Shown in pieces: positions 28,513 to 36,246 of a stretch of DNA of 64,000 nucleotides. A program made the position numbers and the translations under genes. Numbering within the stretch: position 1 is the stretch's first letter; each line of letters begins with the position of its first letter. Below the pieces are notes generated by a model. That model saw only the letters and a program-made list of their open reading frames with translations. It did no database searches and was not told the origin of the DNA. This DNA comes from Pseudomonadota bacterium (GTDB lineage Bacteria > Pseudomonadota > Gammaproteobacteria > Xanthomonadales > Rhodanobacteraceae): NCBI GenBank assembly GCA_021827205.1, contig JAKAWV010000001.1, forward strand, positions 310,001-374,000. Direction: 5' to 3'.

Positions 28513-29880
28513 ATGATCCAGAACTCCGTGCTCGAACTCATCGGTCGCACGCCGATGCTCAAGGCGCAGCATCTCGACAGCGGCCGCTGCGAGCTGTTTC
28601 TCAAACTCGAGTGCATGAACCCCGGCGGCTCGATCAAGGACCGCATCGGCCTGGTGATGATCGAGCGCGCCGAGCAGGCGGGCCGCATCAAGCCCGGCGA
28701 CACGCTGGTCGAGGGCACCGCCGGCAACACCGGCATCGGCCTGGCGCTGGTGGCGCAGCAAAAGGGCTACCGGCTGCTGCTGGTGGTGCCCGACAAGATG
28801 AGCCGGGAGAAAATCTTCAACCTCAAGGCGATGGGCGCCGAGGTGGTGCTGACGCGCTCCGACGTGGCCAAGGGCCACCCCGAGTACTACCAGGATCTGG
28901 CCAGGAAGATCGCCGAGGACACGCCCGGCGCGTACTTCATCAACCAATTCGGCAACCCCGACAACTCGGCCGCGCACGCGGAGTTCACCGGCCCCGAGAT
29001 CCTCGAACAAATGGACGGGCGCATGGACGCCATCGTGTTCGGCTGCGGCAGCTCGGGCACCATGACCGGGCTGTCGCAGTTTCTGGCCAAGGCGTCGCCG
29101 GCGACCGAGCTGGTGCTGGCCGACCCGGTCGGCTCGATCCTGGCGCAGTACATCAACGAAGGGACGCTCTCGACCAAATCGGCGAGTTGGATGGTGGAAG
29201 GCATCGGCGAGGATTTTTTGCCCTCGATCAGCGATTTCTCGCGCGTGAAAAAGGCCTACGCGATCAGCGACAAGGAAAGTTTTCTCACCGCGCGCCTGCT
29301 GCTGGAGAAAGAAGGCGTGCTCGGCGGCAGTTCCACCGGCACCTTGCTTGCCGCCGCGCTCAAATACTGCCGCGCGCAGACCACGCCCAAGCGCGTGGTG
29401 GTATTCGTGTGCGACACCGGCAACAAGTATCTGTCCAAGCAGTTCAACGACTACTGGATGCTGGACAACGGCTTCATCGAACGCCCGCAGCACGGCGACC
29501 TGCGCGATCTGATCCTGCGCCCCTACGCGCAGCGCGACACCGTGGTGATCGGCCCGCACGAGCCGCTGACCGTGGCCTACCAGCGCATGAAGCTGTACGA
29601 CGTCTCGCAGTTGCCGGTGATGGACGACGAGCGCATCGTCGGCATCCTCGACGAGTCCGACCTGCTCATGCACGTGCACGCTGACAGCGCGCGCTTCGCC
29701 GATCCGGTGTCCACCGCCATGGTCAGCAAGCTCGAATTCGTCGACATGCGCACCCCGGTCGCGCAACTGATGCCGGTGTTCGATCGCGGCCACATCGCCA
29801 TCGTCATGGACGGTCCGAAATTCCTCGGTCTGATCACGCGCATCGACCTGCTCAACTACCTGCGGCGGCGGGTCAACTGA
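28513..29880 (+). CDS. cbs: Cystathionine beta-synthase
   Basis: PLP enzyme joining serine and homocysteine to cystathionine, first step of reverse transsulfuration. It has 455 residues. The N-terminal fold-type II domain has the PLP lysine Lys42 in NPGGSIKDRIG and the phosphate-binding GTAGNTGIGLALV. Two CBS domains occupy about residues 335-455 (VAYQRMKLYDVSQLPVMDDE and FDRGHIAIVMDGPKFLG). ATG 28513 is chosen over upstream in-frame starts because MIQNSVLELIGRTPM is the family start. The partner lyase gene (metB) is 4.2 kb downstream on the same strand, separated by apparently inserted genes. Confidence 0.93.
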   Translation: MIQNSVLELIGRTPMLKAQHLDSGRCELFLKLECMNPGGSIKDRIGLVMIERAEQAGRIKPGDTLVEGTAGNTGIGLALVAQQKGYRLLLVVPDKMSREKIFNLKAMGAEVVLTRSDVAKGHPEYYQDLARKIAEDTPGAYFINQFGNPDNSAAHAEFTGPEILEQMDGRMDAIVFGCGSSGTMTGLSQFLAKASPATELVLADPVGSILAQYINEGTLSTKSASWMVEGIGEDFLPSISDFSRVKKAYAISDKESFLTARLLLEKEGVLGGSSTGTLLAAALKYCRAQTTPKRVVVFVCDTGNKYLSKQFNDYWMLDNGFIERPQHGDLRDLILRPYAQRDTVVIGPHEPLTVAYQRMKLYDVSQLPVMDDERIVGILDESDLLMHVHADSARFADPVSTAMVSKLEFVDMRTPVAQLMPVFDRGHIAIVMDGPKFLGLITRIDLLNYLRRRVN

Positions 29881-29940
29881 ACCGGCAAAACAGCCGGCAG
29901 GGTGGCGTGGCCAGGGGGACGGCCGTGTTAGGCTGCGCAC

Positions 29941-30162
29941 ATGACTGAACACACCGATCTCGTCCTTGAACACTTGCGCGCGATCCGCGCCGAGCTGGGC
30001 GCGCTGCGCGAGGACGTGCGCGAGATCAAACTGCGTCTGGGCCATGTCGAGACCGAGCTTGCCCACGTACACAGCGTGCTGGCCGAGCAATCGGTGCGCA
30101 TGGATCGCATGGGCACCCGCATCGAGCGCATCGAACAACGCCTCGAGATCCTGCCGGTCTGA
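29941..30162 (+). CDS. Small coiled-coil protein
   Basis: A 73-residue protein that is one long predicted coiled coil: heptad-like spacing of L, V, I and M runs from LVLEHLRAIRAELGALREDV to MDRMGTRIERIEQRLEILPV. It contains no cysteine, transmembrane segment or catalytic motif. Similar short coiled coils are common next to diverse genes, so no function is offered. The ATG at 29941 is 60 bases after the cbs stop on the same strand. Confidence 0.65.
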   Translation: MTEHTDLVLEHLRAIRAELGALREDVREIKLRLGHVETELAHVHSVLAEQSVRMDRMGTRIERIEQRLEILPV

Positions 30163-30315
30163 TCGCGCACCTTGCGGTTCGACACCGGGATCCTTCGGGT
30201 TGTGCCCCTAGGATGACGGCGCGGGGCGTGTCATCTTTTCGAACGCCTTTTCCCTTGGGGTGCATCGAAATATGCAGCTATGTACATGCGAGATTCGCGG
30301 TACTGATGCCGGCCC

Positions 30316-32412
30316 ATGACCTGGACTGATGCGCTGACTTGGCGCATGCGCCGCCTGCTCGCGCTGTTGCAACGGGCGCGCGGCAGCCTCTTCAGCCGCG
30401 GCTGGCGCGGCACCTGGCGGCGCATCCTGCAGGAATTCAAAGGCAGCCCACGCGCTTCGTCACAACCGCGCCTGCTGCCTTTGGACTGGGCGTTCGCACC
30501 ATTCGCGGTGCCCAACGCCAGCAACCCCGATGTCTCGGTGATCATCCCTGTGCATGGACATCTGGCCCACACGCTGGCTTGTCTGCGCTCGATCGCAGCC
30601 TGTGGCGACAGGACCGCGTTCGAGGTCATCGTGGTGGACGATGCGTCGCCCGATGCAAGCGCGGCGACGCTCGCGCAAATCCAAGGACTGCGCCTGCTCG
30701 GCCTGCCGCGCAACCTCGGCTTTGTCGGTGCGTGCAACGCGGGCGCCGCAGCCGCGCGCGGACAGTTCCTGTGCTTCCTCAATAACGACACGCAAGTCAC
30801 GCCCGGATGGCTGGATGCGCTGCGCGCCTGCTTCGATGACGTATCCGATTGCGGCATCGCCGGCGCCCGCTTGTTGTATCCGGATGGTCGCCTGCAGGAA
30901 TGCGGTGCGCTGGTGTTCGCCGATGGCAGCGCCTGGAATTGCGGGCGTTTCGAGAGCCCGGATCAACCGCGCTATCTCTACCGCCGCGAGTGCGATTACG
31001 TGTCCGGCGCGGCGCTGATGATTCCGGCGGATCTGTTTCGCGAGGTGGGTGGATTCGATACCCGATATGCGCCGGCCTACTACGAGGACACCGATCTCGC
31101 CTTCGCGGTGCGTGCCGCGGGACATCGCGTGCTGGTGCAGCCGGCGAGCACCGTGATCCACTGCGAGGGCGTGACCGCGGGCATCGATCCCGAGCACGGC
31201 ATCAAGCGCCATCAGGTGAAGAACAAGGCGCGATTCGCCGGCAAGTGGGCGACGGCACTGCTCAAGCAAGCCCGGCCGGGAACGCGTGAGGCCGAGGCCA
31301 TCGCGCGCGCCGAAACGGGCAGGCCGCGCCTGCTGGTGATCGAAAGCACGCTGCCAGACGCTTCCCGCGATTCCGGGTCACTGCGTCTTGTCGAACTGCT
31401 GCGCATCGTCGGTCAACTGGGCTGGCGCGTGAGTCTGATGCCGGATGACCGCCGCATGGATCTCGCGCTGGCGGCGCGCCTCGGTGCCGTGGGCGTCCAG
31501 GTTGTCGTGCCGGGCAACCAGCGATCCTGGCTGGGCGCCCACGCTGACGATTTCGCGGTGGTCATGCTCAGCCGCTACGCGGTCGCGTCGGTGTGGATGG
31601 CACAAGTACGCAAACTCGCGCCACGCGCGCAGGTCATTTTCGACACGGTCGATCTGAATTTCCTGCGCGAGCTGCGTGCGGCAAAGCTGGCTCGATCGGG
31701 TACCCAGCGTGCCGATGCGTTGCGCGCGCACGAGCTTGCGTTGATCGCCGCCAGCGACTGCACCCTGCTGGTCAGCGATGTCGAGCTTGCGCTGGTGCAG
31801 GCTGAAATACCGCGGGCGCGGTTGCGCCTGGTGGGCAATATTCATCGGGTTCAAGAGCCGATCACGCCGTTTTCTGATCGCGCCGATCTGCTGTTCATCG
31901 GCGGTTTCCAGCATCCGCCCAACCGCGACGCCGTGCAGTGGTTCGCCCGGGAAGTGTTGCCGCTGCTGCACCCGCGCCTGCCGGAGCTCTGCCTGCATGT
32001 CATCGGCAACGTCGATGCGCAAGCGCGCGATGCGCTACGCGACGCGCATGTCGTATTGCATGGGCGCGTCGATGATCTGCGGCCGTGGCTGGAGCGCTGC
32101 CGCGTCTCGATCGCGCCATTGCGCTATGGCGCGGGCGTGAAAGGCAAGATCAATACCGCCATGGCCTCGGGTCTGCCGGTAGTCGCCACCAGCATCGCGG
32201 CCGAGGCCATGGCGTTGACGGATGGCGTTGATGTGCTGCTTGCCGACACGCCCGAGACCCTGGCTGTGACCATTGAGCGTGCGTATACCGATCAAGCCTT
32301 GTGGCAGCGCCTGTCGCGCGGCGGCATGAACAATGTGCGCCTGCACTTTTCCAGGGCGCGCGCACGTGATGTTCTGCGCGAGATTCTGCAAAGTCCTCTC
32401 CCGCCGGGGTAA
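30316..32412 (+). CDS. Two-domain glycosyltransferase (GT2 + GT4-like)
   Basis: A 698-residue cytoplasmic glycosyltransferase fusion. Residues about 75-310 are a GT-A family 2 domain: VSVIIPVHGHLAHTLACLRS, VDDASPDASA, FLNNDTQVTPGWLDAL (metal/nucleotide site) and the YEDTDLAFAVRAAG acceptor motif. Residues about 340-690 are a GT-B, family 4-like domain with LLFIGGFQHPPNRDAVQWF and the donor site FGAGVKGK-like YGAGVKGKINTAMASGLPVV. The same two-domain core occurs in the 36247-39384 protein. It is not within the main polysaccharide run: it lies between cbs and metB, suggesting separate acquisition. The acceptor and sugar are unknown. Confidence 0.88.
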   Translation: MTWTDALTWRMRRLLALLQRARGSLFSRGWRGTWRRILQEFKGSPRASSQPRLLPLDWAFAPFAVPNASNPDVSVIIPVHGHLAHTLACLRSIAACGDRTAFEVIVVDDASPDASAATLAQIQGLRLLGLPRNLGFVGACNAGAAAARGQFLCFLNNDTQVTPGWLDALRACFDDVSDCGIAGARLLYPDGRLQECGALVFADGSAWNCGRFESPDQPRYLYRRECDYVSGAALMIPADLFREVGGFDTRYAPAYYEDTDLAFAVRAAGHRVLVQPASTVIHCEGVTAGIDPEHGIKRHQVKNKARFAGKWATALLKQARPGTREAEAIARAETGRPRLLVIESTLPDASRDSGSLRLVELLRIVGQLGWRVSLMPDDRRMDLALAARLGAVGVQVVVPGNQRSWLGAHADDFAVVMLSRYAVASVWMAQVRKLAPRAQVIFDTVDLNFLRELRAAKLARSGTQRADALRAHELALIAASDCTLLVSDVELALVQAEIPRARLRLVGNIHRVQEPITPFSDRADLLFIGGFQHPPNRDAVQWFAREVLPLLHPRLPELCLHVIGNVDAQARDALRDAHVVLHGRVDDLRPWLERCRVSIAPLRYGAGVKGKINTAMASGLPVVATSIAAEAMALTDGVDVLLADTPETLAVTIERAYTDQALWQRLSRGGMNNVRLHFSRARARDVLREILQSPLPPG

Positions 32413-32511
32413 AGGCTGCGCGCTGATGATCGGCCATGGGCAGATCATGCACTGCCGACGCCCGAGCGCTGAACGCGATGGCTGGGGCGGGAGCGTGGCA
32501 TGCCCTTGTCT

Positions 32512-32632
32512 TTCGTCATCCCCGCGCAGAGCCTGCCCCCGCGAAGGCGGGGGCGGGAAGCGCCGGCCTTTTTCGTCATTCCCGCGCAGGCGGGAATGAC
32601 GAGCCGTGGGAGCGCGGGGATGACGAGCCGTG
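32512..32632 (+). repeat. Dispersed CGTCATCCCCGCGCAGAGCC repeat, copy 3 (compound)
   Basis: One full unit (32512-32562) is followed by a palindrome, TCGTCATTCCCGCGCAGGCG and GGGAATGACGA, and then by a degraded third part with GCGCGGGGATGACGAGCCG. The rest of the 32413-32792 gap shows no gene. Confidence 0.85.
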
Positions 32633-32736
32633 GTTCAGGGGCTGGGCAAGGGCATTGAAAATGCGGTCCCGAAGGGAGTATTCTGCGTTTCGCTGTCCGC
32701 ATGCCCTATCTTGTTTGGCTGCGGCAGCCTATATCT

Positions 32737-32752
32737 GGCCCCGAAAGGGGCC
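32737..32752. terminator. GAAA-tetraloop hairpin
   Basis: GGCCCC (32737-32742) pairs with GGGGCC (32747-32752) across the loop GAAA, followed by TTCTAGTTT. Position, stem and the T-rich tail suit a weak intrinsic terminator on the plus strand, 40 bases before the NYN-domain gene. It could instead belong to that gene's leader. Confidence 0.5.
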
Positions 32753-32792
32753 TTCTAGTTTCACTACCCAAAAACCTGAAAAGGCGAACCGT

Positions 32793-33635
32793 ATGGACAG
32801 ATACGCCATCCTGGTGGATGCCGGCTATTTCTTTGCCGCCGGCGCACAAGCCGTCACCAACAACAGCAGCACCAAGCGGCGCGACATTTCCGTCACGAAC
32901 CCTACCGAGCTGCTGGCCGCGCTGGCCTGGCAAGCCGAGCAGCAAACCAGCATCCGTCACGCGCTGAGAGTTTACTGGTACGACGCGCTCTCAGGCCCAC
33001 GCCTCTCGATTGACCAATCCAGCCTGGCAGACCAGCCGGGTGTCAAGCTGCGCCTTGGTTCGTTGAACAGCGCCGGTGAGCAGAAGGGCGTGGATTCGCT
33101 GGTCGTTACCGACCTCATCGAGCTGGCGCGCAATCGCGCGATCACTGATGCGGTCGTGGTATCCGGCGACGAGGATTTGCGCATCGCTTTTCAGATCGCA
33201 CAGTCCTACGGCGTGCGGGTGCATCTGCTGGCGATCGGTGACTACCGGCACAACGTCAGTCCAGCCCTACGGATGGAGGCAGACTCGGTAGGTGTGCTCG
33301 ATGCCACATGGCTGGCGTCCCGGCTGACGATCACCAGCCCGAAGGCGCCCGCGCCAATCGCTGTGCCCGATCCAGTCACGCCGATCGGGACGGACCCCGC
33401 AATGGATCCGGTCAATGCCATTGCAAGGCAGGTTGCGGTGGAGCTGTTAGCCACCGCGCACGAGGGCGCGCGCACGCTCTTGCAGCAGCATTTGCTGAAC
33501 AACACCAGCGTGCCGCCGGAGTTCGATCGACGCCTGATCGCCATCACAGCGGCCAAGCTTGGCCGCCAGTTAACGGGCGATGAGAACCGCCGAATCCGCG
33601 GGATCTTCGTCGGCTACGTCAGGAGCATCAAATAA
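32793..33635 (+). CDS. NYN-domain (DUF88/LabA-like) protein
   Basis: A 280-residue protein with an N-terminal NYN domain, a PIN-like nuclease fold: acidic residues in YAILVDAGYFF, KGVDSLVVTDLIELA and VVVSGDEDLRIAFQIAQSYG are the expected metal ligands. The C-terminal region (about 195-280) is alpha-helical, contains TAHEGARTLLQQHLL and resembles the OST-HTH/LOTUS-type appendage only loosely. RNase activity is inferred from the family. The gene starts at ATG 32793. Its neighbours (HicB, broken HicA, repeats) and visibly less GC-rich leader suggest an acquired cassette. Confidence 0.8.
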   Translation: MDRYAILVDAGYFFAAGAQAVTNNSSTKRRDISVTNPTELLAALAWQAEQQTSIRHALRVYWYDALSGPRLSIDQSSLADQPGVKLRLGSLNSAGEQKGVDSLVVTDLIELARNRAITDAVVVSGDEDLRIAFQIAQSYGVRVHLLAIGDYRHNVSPALRMEADSVGVLDATWLASRLTITSPKAPAPIAVPDPVTPIGTDPAMDPVNAIARQVAVELLATAHEGARTLLQQHLLNNTSVPPEFDRRLIAITAAKLGRQLTGDENRRIRGIFVGYVRSIK

Positions 33636-33692
33636 GGCGTCGCCTGGTCGGCGGTAGAATTCAAGAGCTTCGACATGACCGGAGGAAGAGCG

Positions 33693-33884
33693 GTGGACGC
33701 TCAGCTCAAGATGGTGTTCTGGCAAGGTGATCGTCACTGGCTCGGCAAACGGGTCGATCATCCTGAAATCATGTGCCAGGGCGAAACCATCGAGGATCTC
33801 GAAGCCAATCCGCGCGACGCCTATCGCGAACTCCTGCTGGAGGAAGTGCCGCCCGGTTATCAGGGGCGAGACATCGCTCTGTGA
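33693..33884 (+). CDS. HicB-like antitoxin
   Basis: A 63-residue single-domain HicB-fold protein. KMVFWQGDRHWLGKRVDHPE and MCQGETIEDLEANPRDAYRE follow the strand-strand-helix pattern of HicB antitoxins. The start is the GTG at 33693, since GGAGGA lies 6 bases upstream at 33681-33686; the ATG at 33675 has no such site. It ends in a GTGA overlap with the truncated hicA that follows. No separate DNA-binding domain is present. With the toxin broken, this may be an orphan antitoxin. Confidence 0.78.
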   Translation: MDAQLKMVFWQGDRHWLGKRVDHPEIMCQGETIEDLEANPRDAYRELLLEEVPPGYQGRDIAL

Positions 33885-34084
33885 AACGCGACGAGTTGAT
33901 CCGTCAACCGACACCGAGTTTCAGTTCGACCCTTCTCCCACCGGGAGAAGGTGGCCGCAGGCCGGATGAGGGTTCGATGATCACGAGAGCGCCACGGCTT
34001 CGCTCAATCCACGCAGTAGCCCATACTCAGAAGCGGGGCTTGATCGCCTCACTGAGCACGATTTCACGCTACGGACCGTATTGA
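33881..34084 (+). pseudogene. hicA toxin stub, cut short at a dispersed repeat
   Basis: The frame begins GTG AAA CGC GAC, reading VKRDELIRQ, which is the start of HicA-type toxins, and overlaps the hicB stop as in intact hicBA operons. After nine codons the similarity stops and, about 20 bases later, the repeat at 33926-33976 begins. The continuing open frame to 34084 is repeat and unrelated sequence: none of the HicA core (the GSH motif) is present. The toxin has therefore lost nearly all its coding sequence. Confidence 0.65.
33926..33976 (-). repeat. Dispersed CCTTCTCCCGGTGGGAGAAGG repeat, copy 2
   Basis: On the minus strand it reads CGAACCCTCATCCGGCCTGC, then CCACCTTCTCCCGGTGGGAG, matching copies at 28072 and 63694. 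It sits at the point where hicA is truncated. Confidence 0.85.
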
Positions 34085-34087
34085 CCC

Positions 34088-35248
34088 ATGACCCAAGCCT
34101 CGCAAGCCCTCGGCCTCGGCACCCGCGCCATCCACGCGGGGCAAGCGCCCGACCCCTCGACCGGCGCGATCATGACGCCGATCTATGCCACATCGACTTA
34201 TGTACAGCGCAGCCCCGGCAAGCACCAGGGCTATGAGTACTCGCGCACGCACAACCCCACGCGCTTCGCCTACGAGCGCTGCGTGGCCGATCTGGAAGGC
34301 GGCGTGGCGGGCTTCGCTTTCGCATCGGGCCTGGCCGCGGCCGGCACCGTGCTGGAGCTGCTGGACGCCGGCAGCCACATCATCGCCATGGACGATCTGT
34401 ACGGCGGCACCTATCGTTTGTTCGAGCGCGTGCGGCGGCGTTCGGCCGGGCTGGACTTCAGCTTCATCGATTTGAACGATGCCGCCGCGCTGAAGGCCGC
34501 GCTCAAGCCGAACACGCGCATGATCTGGGCAGAGACGCCCACCAACCCCATGTTGCGGCTGGTGGATCTGTCCAAGGTGGCCGCCTTCGCGCGCAAGCAC
34601 GGGCTGATCCTGGTGGTGGACAACACCTTCTGCTCGCCCATGTTGCAGCGCCCGCTGGAGCACGGCGCGCACCTGGTGCTGCATTCGGCCACCAAGTACC
34701 TCAACGGCCATTCCGACATGGTCGGCGGCATCGTCGTCGCCGGCACGCCGGAACTGGCCGAGCAGATGGCCTTCCTGCAGAACTCGGTCGGCGCCATCGC
34801 CGGGCCGTTCGACAGTTTTCTCGCGCTGCGCGGCCTCAAGACGCTGCACCTGCGCATGCGCGCGCATTGCGACAACGCACTGGAACTGGCGCGCTGGCTG
34901 GAGAAGCACCCGCGCATCGAGCGCGTGATCTACCCCGGCCTGAAGAGCCACCCGCAGCATGCACTGGCCAAGCGCCAGATGCAGGGCTACGGCGGCATCA
35001 TCAGCATCGAAGTCAAGGGCGGACTCAAGAAAGCGCGCGCCATGCTGGAGCGCTGCCGCCTGTTCGCCCTGGCCGAATCGCTGGGCGGCGTGGAGAGCCT
35101 GATCGAGCACCCCGCCATCATGACCCACGCCTCCATCCCGTCCGCGCAGCGCAAGAAGTTGGGCATCAGTGATGCGCTGGTGCGGCTGTCGGTGGGGGTG
35201 GAAGATCTCGATGATCTGCGGCAGGAACTTGATGCGGTACTCAGTTAG
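34088..35248 (+). CDS. metB: Cystathionine gamma-synthase/lyase family PLP enzyme
   Basis: A 386-residue PLP enzyme of Cys/Met metabolism. The PLP lysine is Lys203 in HSATKYLNGHSDMVGG; YEYSRTHNPTR, FASGLAAAG and AETPTNPMLRLVDL are family motifs. With cbs upstream, a gamma-lyase role (cystathionine to cysteine) is likely; a synthase role cannot be excluded from sequence. In Xanthomonas this gene is the conserved left border of the hypervariable lipopolysaccharide locus, and here too the surface-polysaccharide genes begin directly after it. Its stop overlaps the stop of the convergent sulfotransferase gene by 3 bases. Confidence 0.9.
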   Translation: MTQASQALGLGTRAIHAGQAPDPSTGAIMTPIYATSTYVQRSPGKHQGYEYSRTHNPTRFAYERCVADLEGGVAGFAFASGLAAAGTVLELLDAGSHIIAMDDLYGGTYRLFERVRRRSAGLDFSFIDLNDAAALKAALKPNTRMIWAETPTNPMLRLVDLSKVAAFARKHGLILVVDNTFCSPMLQRPLEHGAHLVLHSATKYLNGHSDMVGGIVVAGTPELAEQMAFLQNSVGAIAGPFDSFLALRGLKTLHLRMRAHCDNALELARWLEKHPRIERVIYPGLKSHPQHALAKRQMQGYGGIISIEVKGGLKKARAMLERCRLFALAESLGGVESLIEHPAIMTHASIPSAQRKKLGISDALVRLSVGVEDLDDLRQELDAVLS

Positions 35249-36048
35249 GGTGCTTCCGCCGCCGACCTGCATGGCCGGACCGGGTGTGCCGCCAGCAGTC
35301 GTTGCCGGGCAAACTGGTACAACTGCAAATCTAGGGCATTGAGTTCCAACATGGAGGTATAAAGGTCGGAGCCCAGATCATTGCGCAGGGTTTCAAGCAG
35401 CGAGTCCGTGTTCTCAACCGCGTCGGCACTGGCTGGCTCGCTGCGATTGACCTGGCGCACAGGCAATGAGACATCCAAGGGCGATCGTGCGAGCTTCGCG
35501 TTGTAGGCGGCCAAGGATTCGGCAAACAGTTCGACGATACCCACAAAGCCCCATTGCTCGATCATCTGCATGGCTTCTTCAAGATCGCAATGCATGGCTG
35601 TGGTGTCGAGGATATGACCAGACCTGAACGATGCGCCGCTCAAATGGATGACCTGATAGTTGTGTGCCACGACGCTGCCGATTTCGCCGCGCAGACACCA
35701 GCCGCAGAATTCCCGAAAGCTCCGTTCGCGCAGCGCTGCATGGAAGGGCTGCGACGGGTCGTTTCGCACGAATTCGTAGACCGAACGTGCGCGCAGTACC
35801 GGATGGCGCACGAACACGATCGGGATGCATCCCTCCCAGGGCAAGGGTGGCCGTGCAAGGTGGCTCGATACTGCGAGAATCTGCGGGTGCTCGCACAGAA
35901 ACGATGCCAGTCGGCTCGAGCGCATGACATCATGAGCGTGGCTACCTTCGAAGGATGTCCAAGCGTCACCAAACGTCTCGCGCAAGCCCTGATCGATGCT
36001 CGATCCGGCGTTTTTGAAAATGTGATAGTGCACGACAACGGTTCGCAC
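35245..36048 (-). CDS. Sulfotransferase-family protein
   Basis: A 267-residue cytoplasmic protein of the carbohydrate sulfotransferase type. The 5'-phosphosulfate loop is VVVHYHIFKNAGSSI near the N-terminus and the 3'-phosphate-binding segment is IPIVFVRHPVLRARSVYEF. Such enzymes transfer sulfate from PAPS to sugars, so it may sulfate the polysaccharide. The start is GTG at 36048, just before the motif. It is the only minus-strand gene in this part of the locus, convergent with metB, and probably has its own promoter. PAPS synthesis genes are not in the window. Confidence 0.75.
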   Translation of the reverse strand: MRTVVVHYHIFKNAGSSIDQGLRETFGDAWTSFEGSHAHDVMRSSRLASFLCEHPQILAVSSHLARPPLPWEGCIPIVFVRHPVLRARSVYEFVRNDPSQPFHAALRERSFREFCGWCLRGEIGSVVAHNYQVIHLSGASFRSGHILDTTAMHCDLEEAMQMIEQWGFVGIVELFAESLAAYNAKLARSPLDVSLPVRQVNRSEPASADAVENTDSLLETLRNDLGSDLYTSMLELNALDLQLYQFARQRLLAAHPVRPCRSAAEAP

Positions 36049-36122
36049 GCATTCATCTTCTCACGGACAACGTCACCTGATGAGCGTGGGCGTACACGAC
36101 CCGCACGAAAGGAAGCATTACG

Positions 36123-36242
36123 GTGGAGGTGTCATTGAAAACGTCGTACCCCCGCAACCCCAGGTCACCGTTCGCAGCGTTGACGCGCAATACGCGTCTG
36201 GTGCTGGAGTTGACCCGCCGCGATGTGATCGGCCGGTACTGA
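36123..36242 (+). pseudogene. 5' stub of a polysaccharide ABC-transporter permease (wzm-like)
   Basis: From GTG 36123 (GGAAG lies 7 bases upstream) a 39-residue frame reads through SPFAALTRNTRLVLELTRRD and VIGRY before TGA at 36240. The pattern [18 protein letters not shown] is the cytoplasmic N-terminus of ABC-2 polysaccharide permeases, normally followed by RGS and the first membrane helix. The stop falls at that point and the next gene starts 4 bases later. The match is short, so this rests on one motif. It differs from the N-terminus of the intact permease at 50097-50885. Confidence 0.5.
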
Positions 36243-36246
36243 GCTG

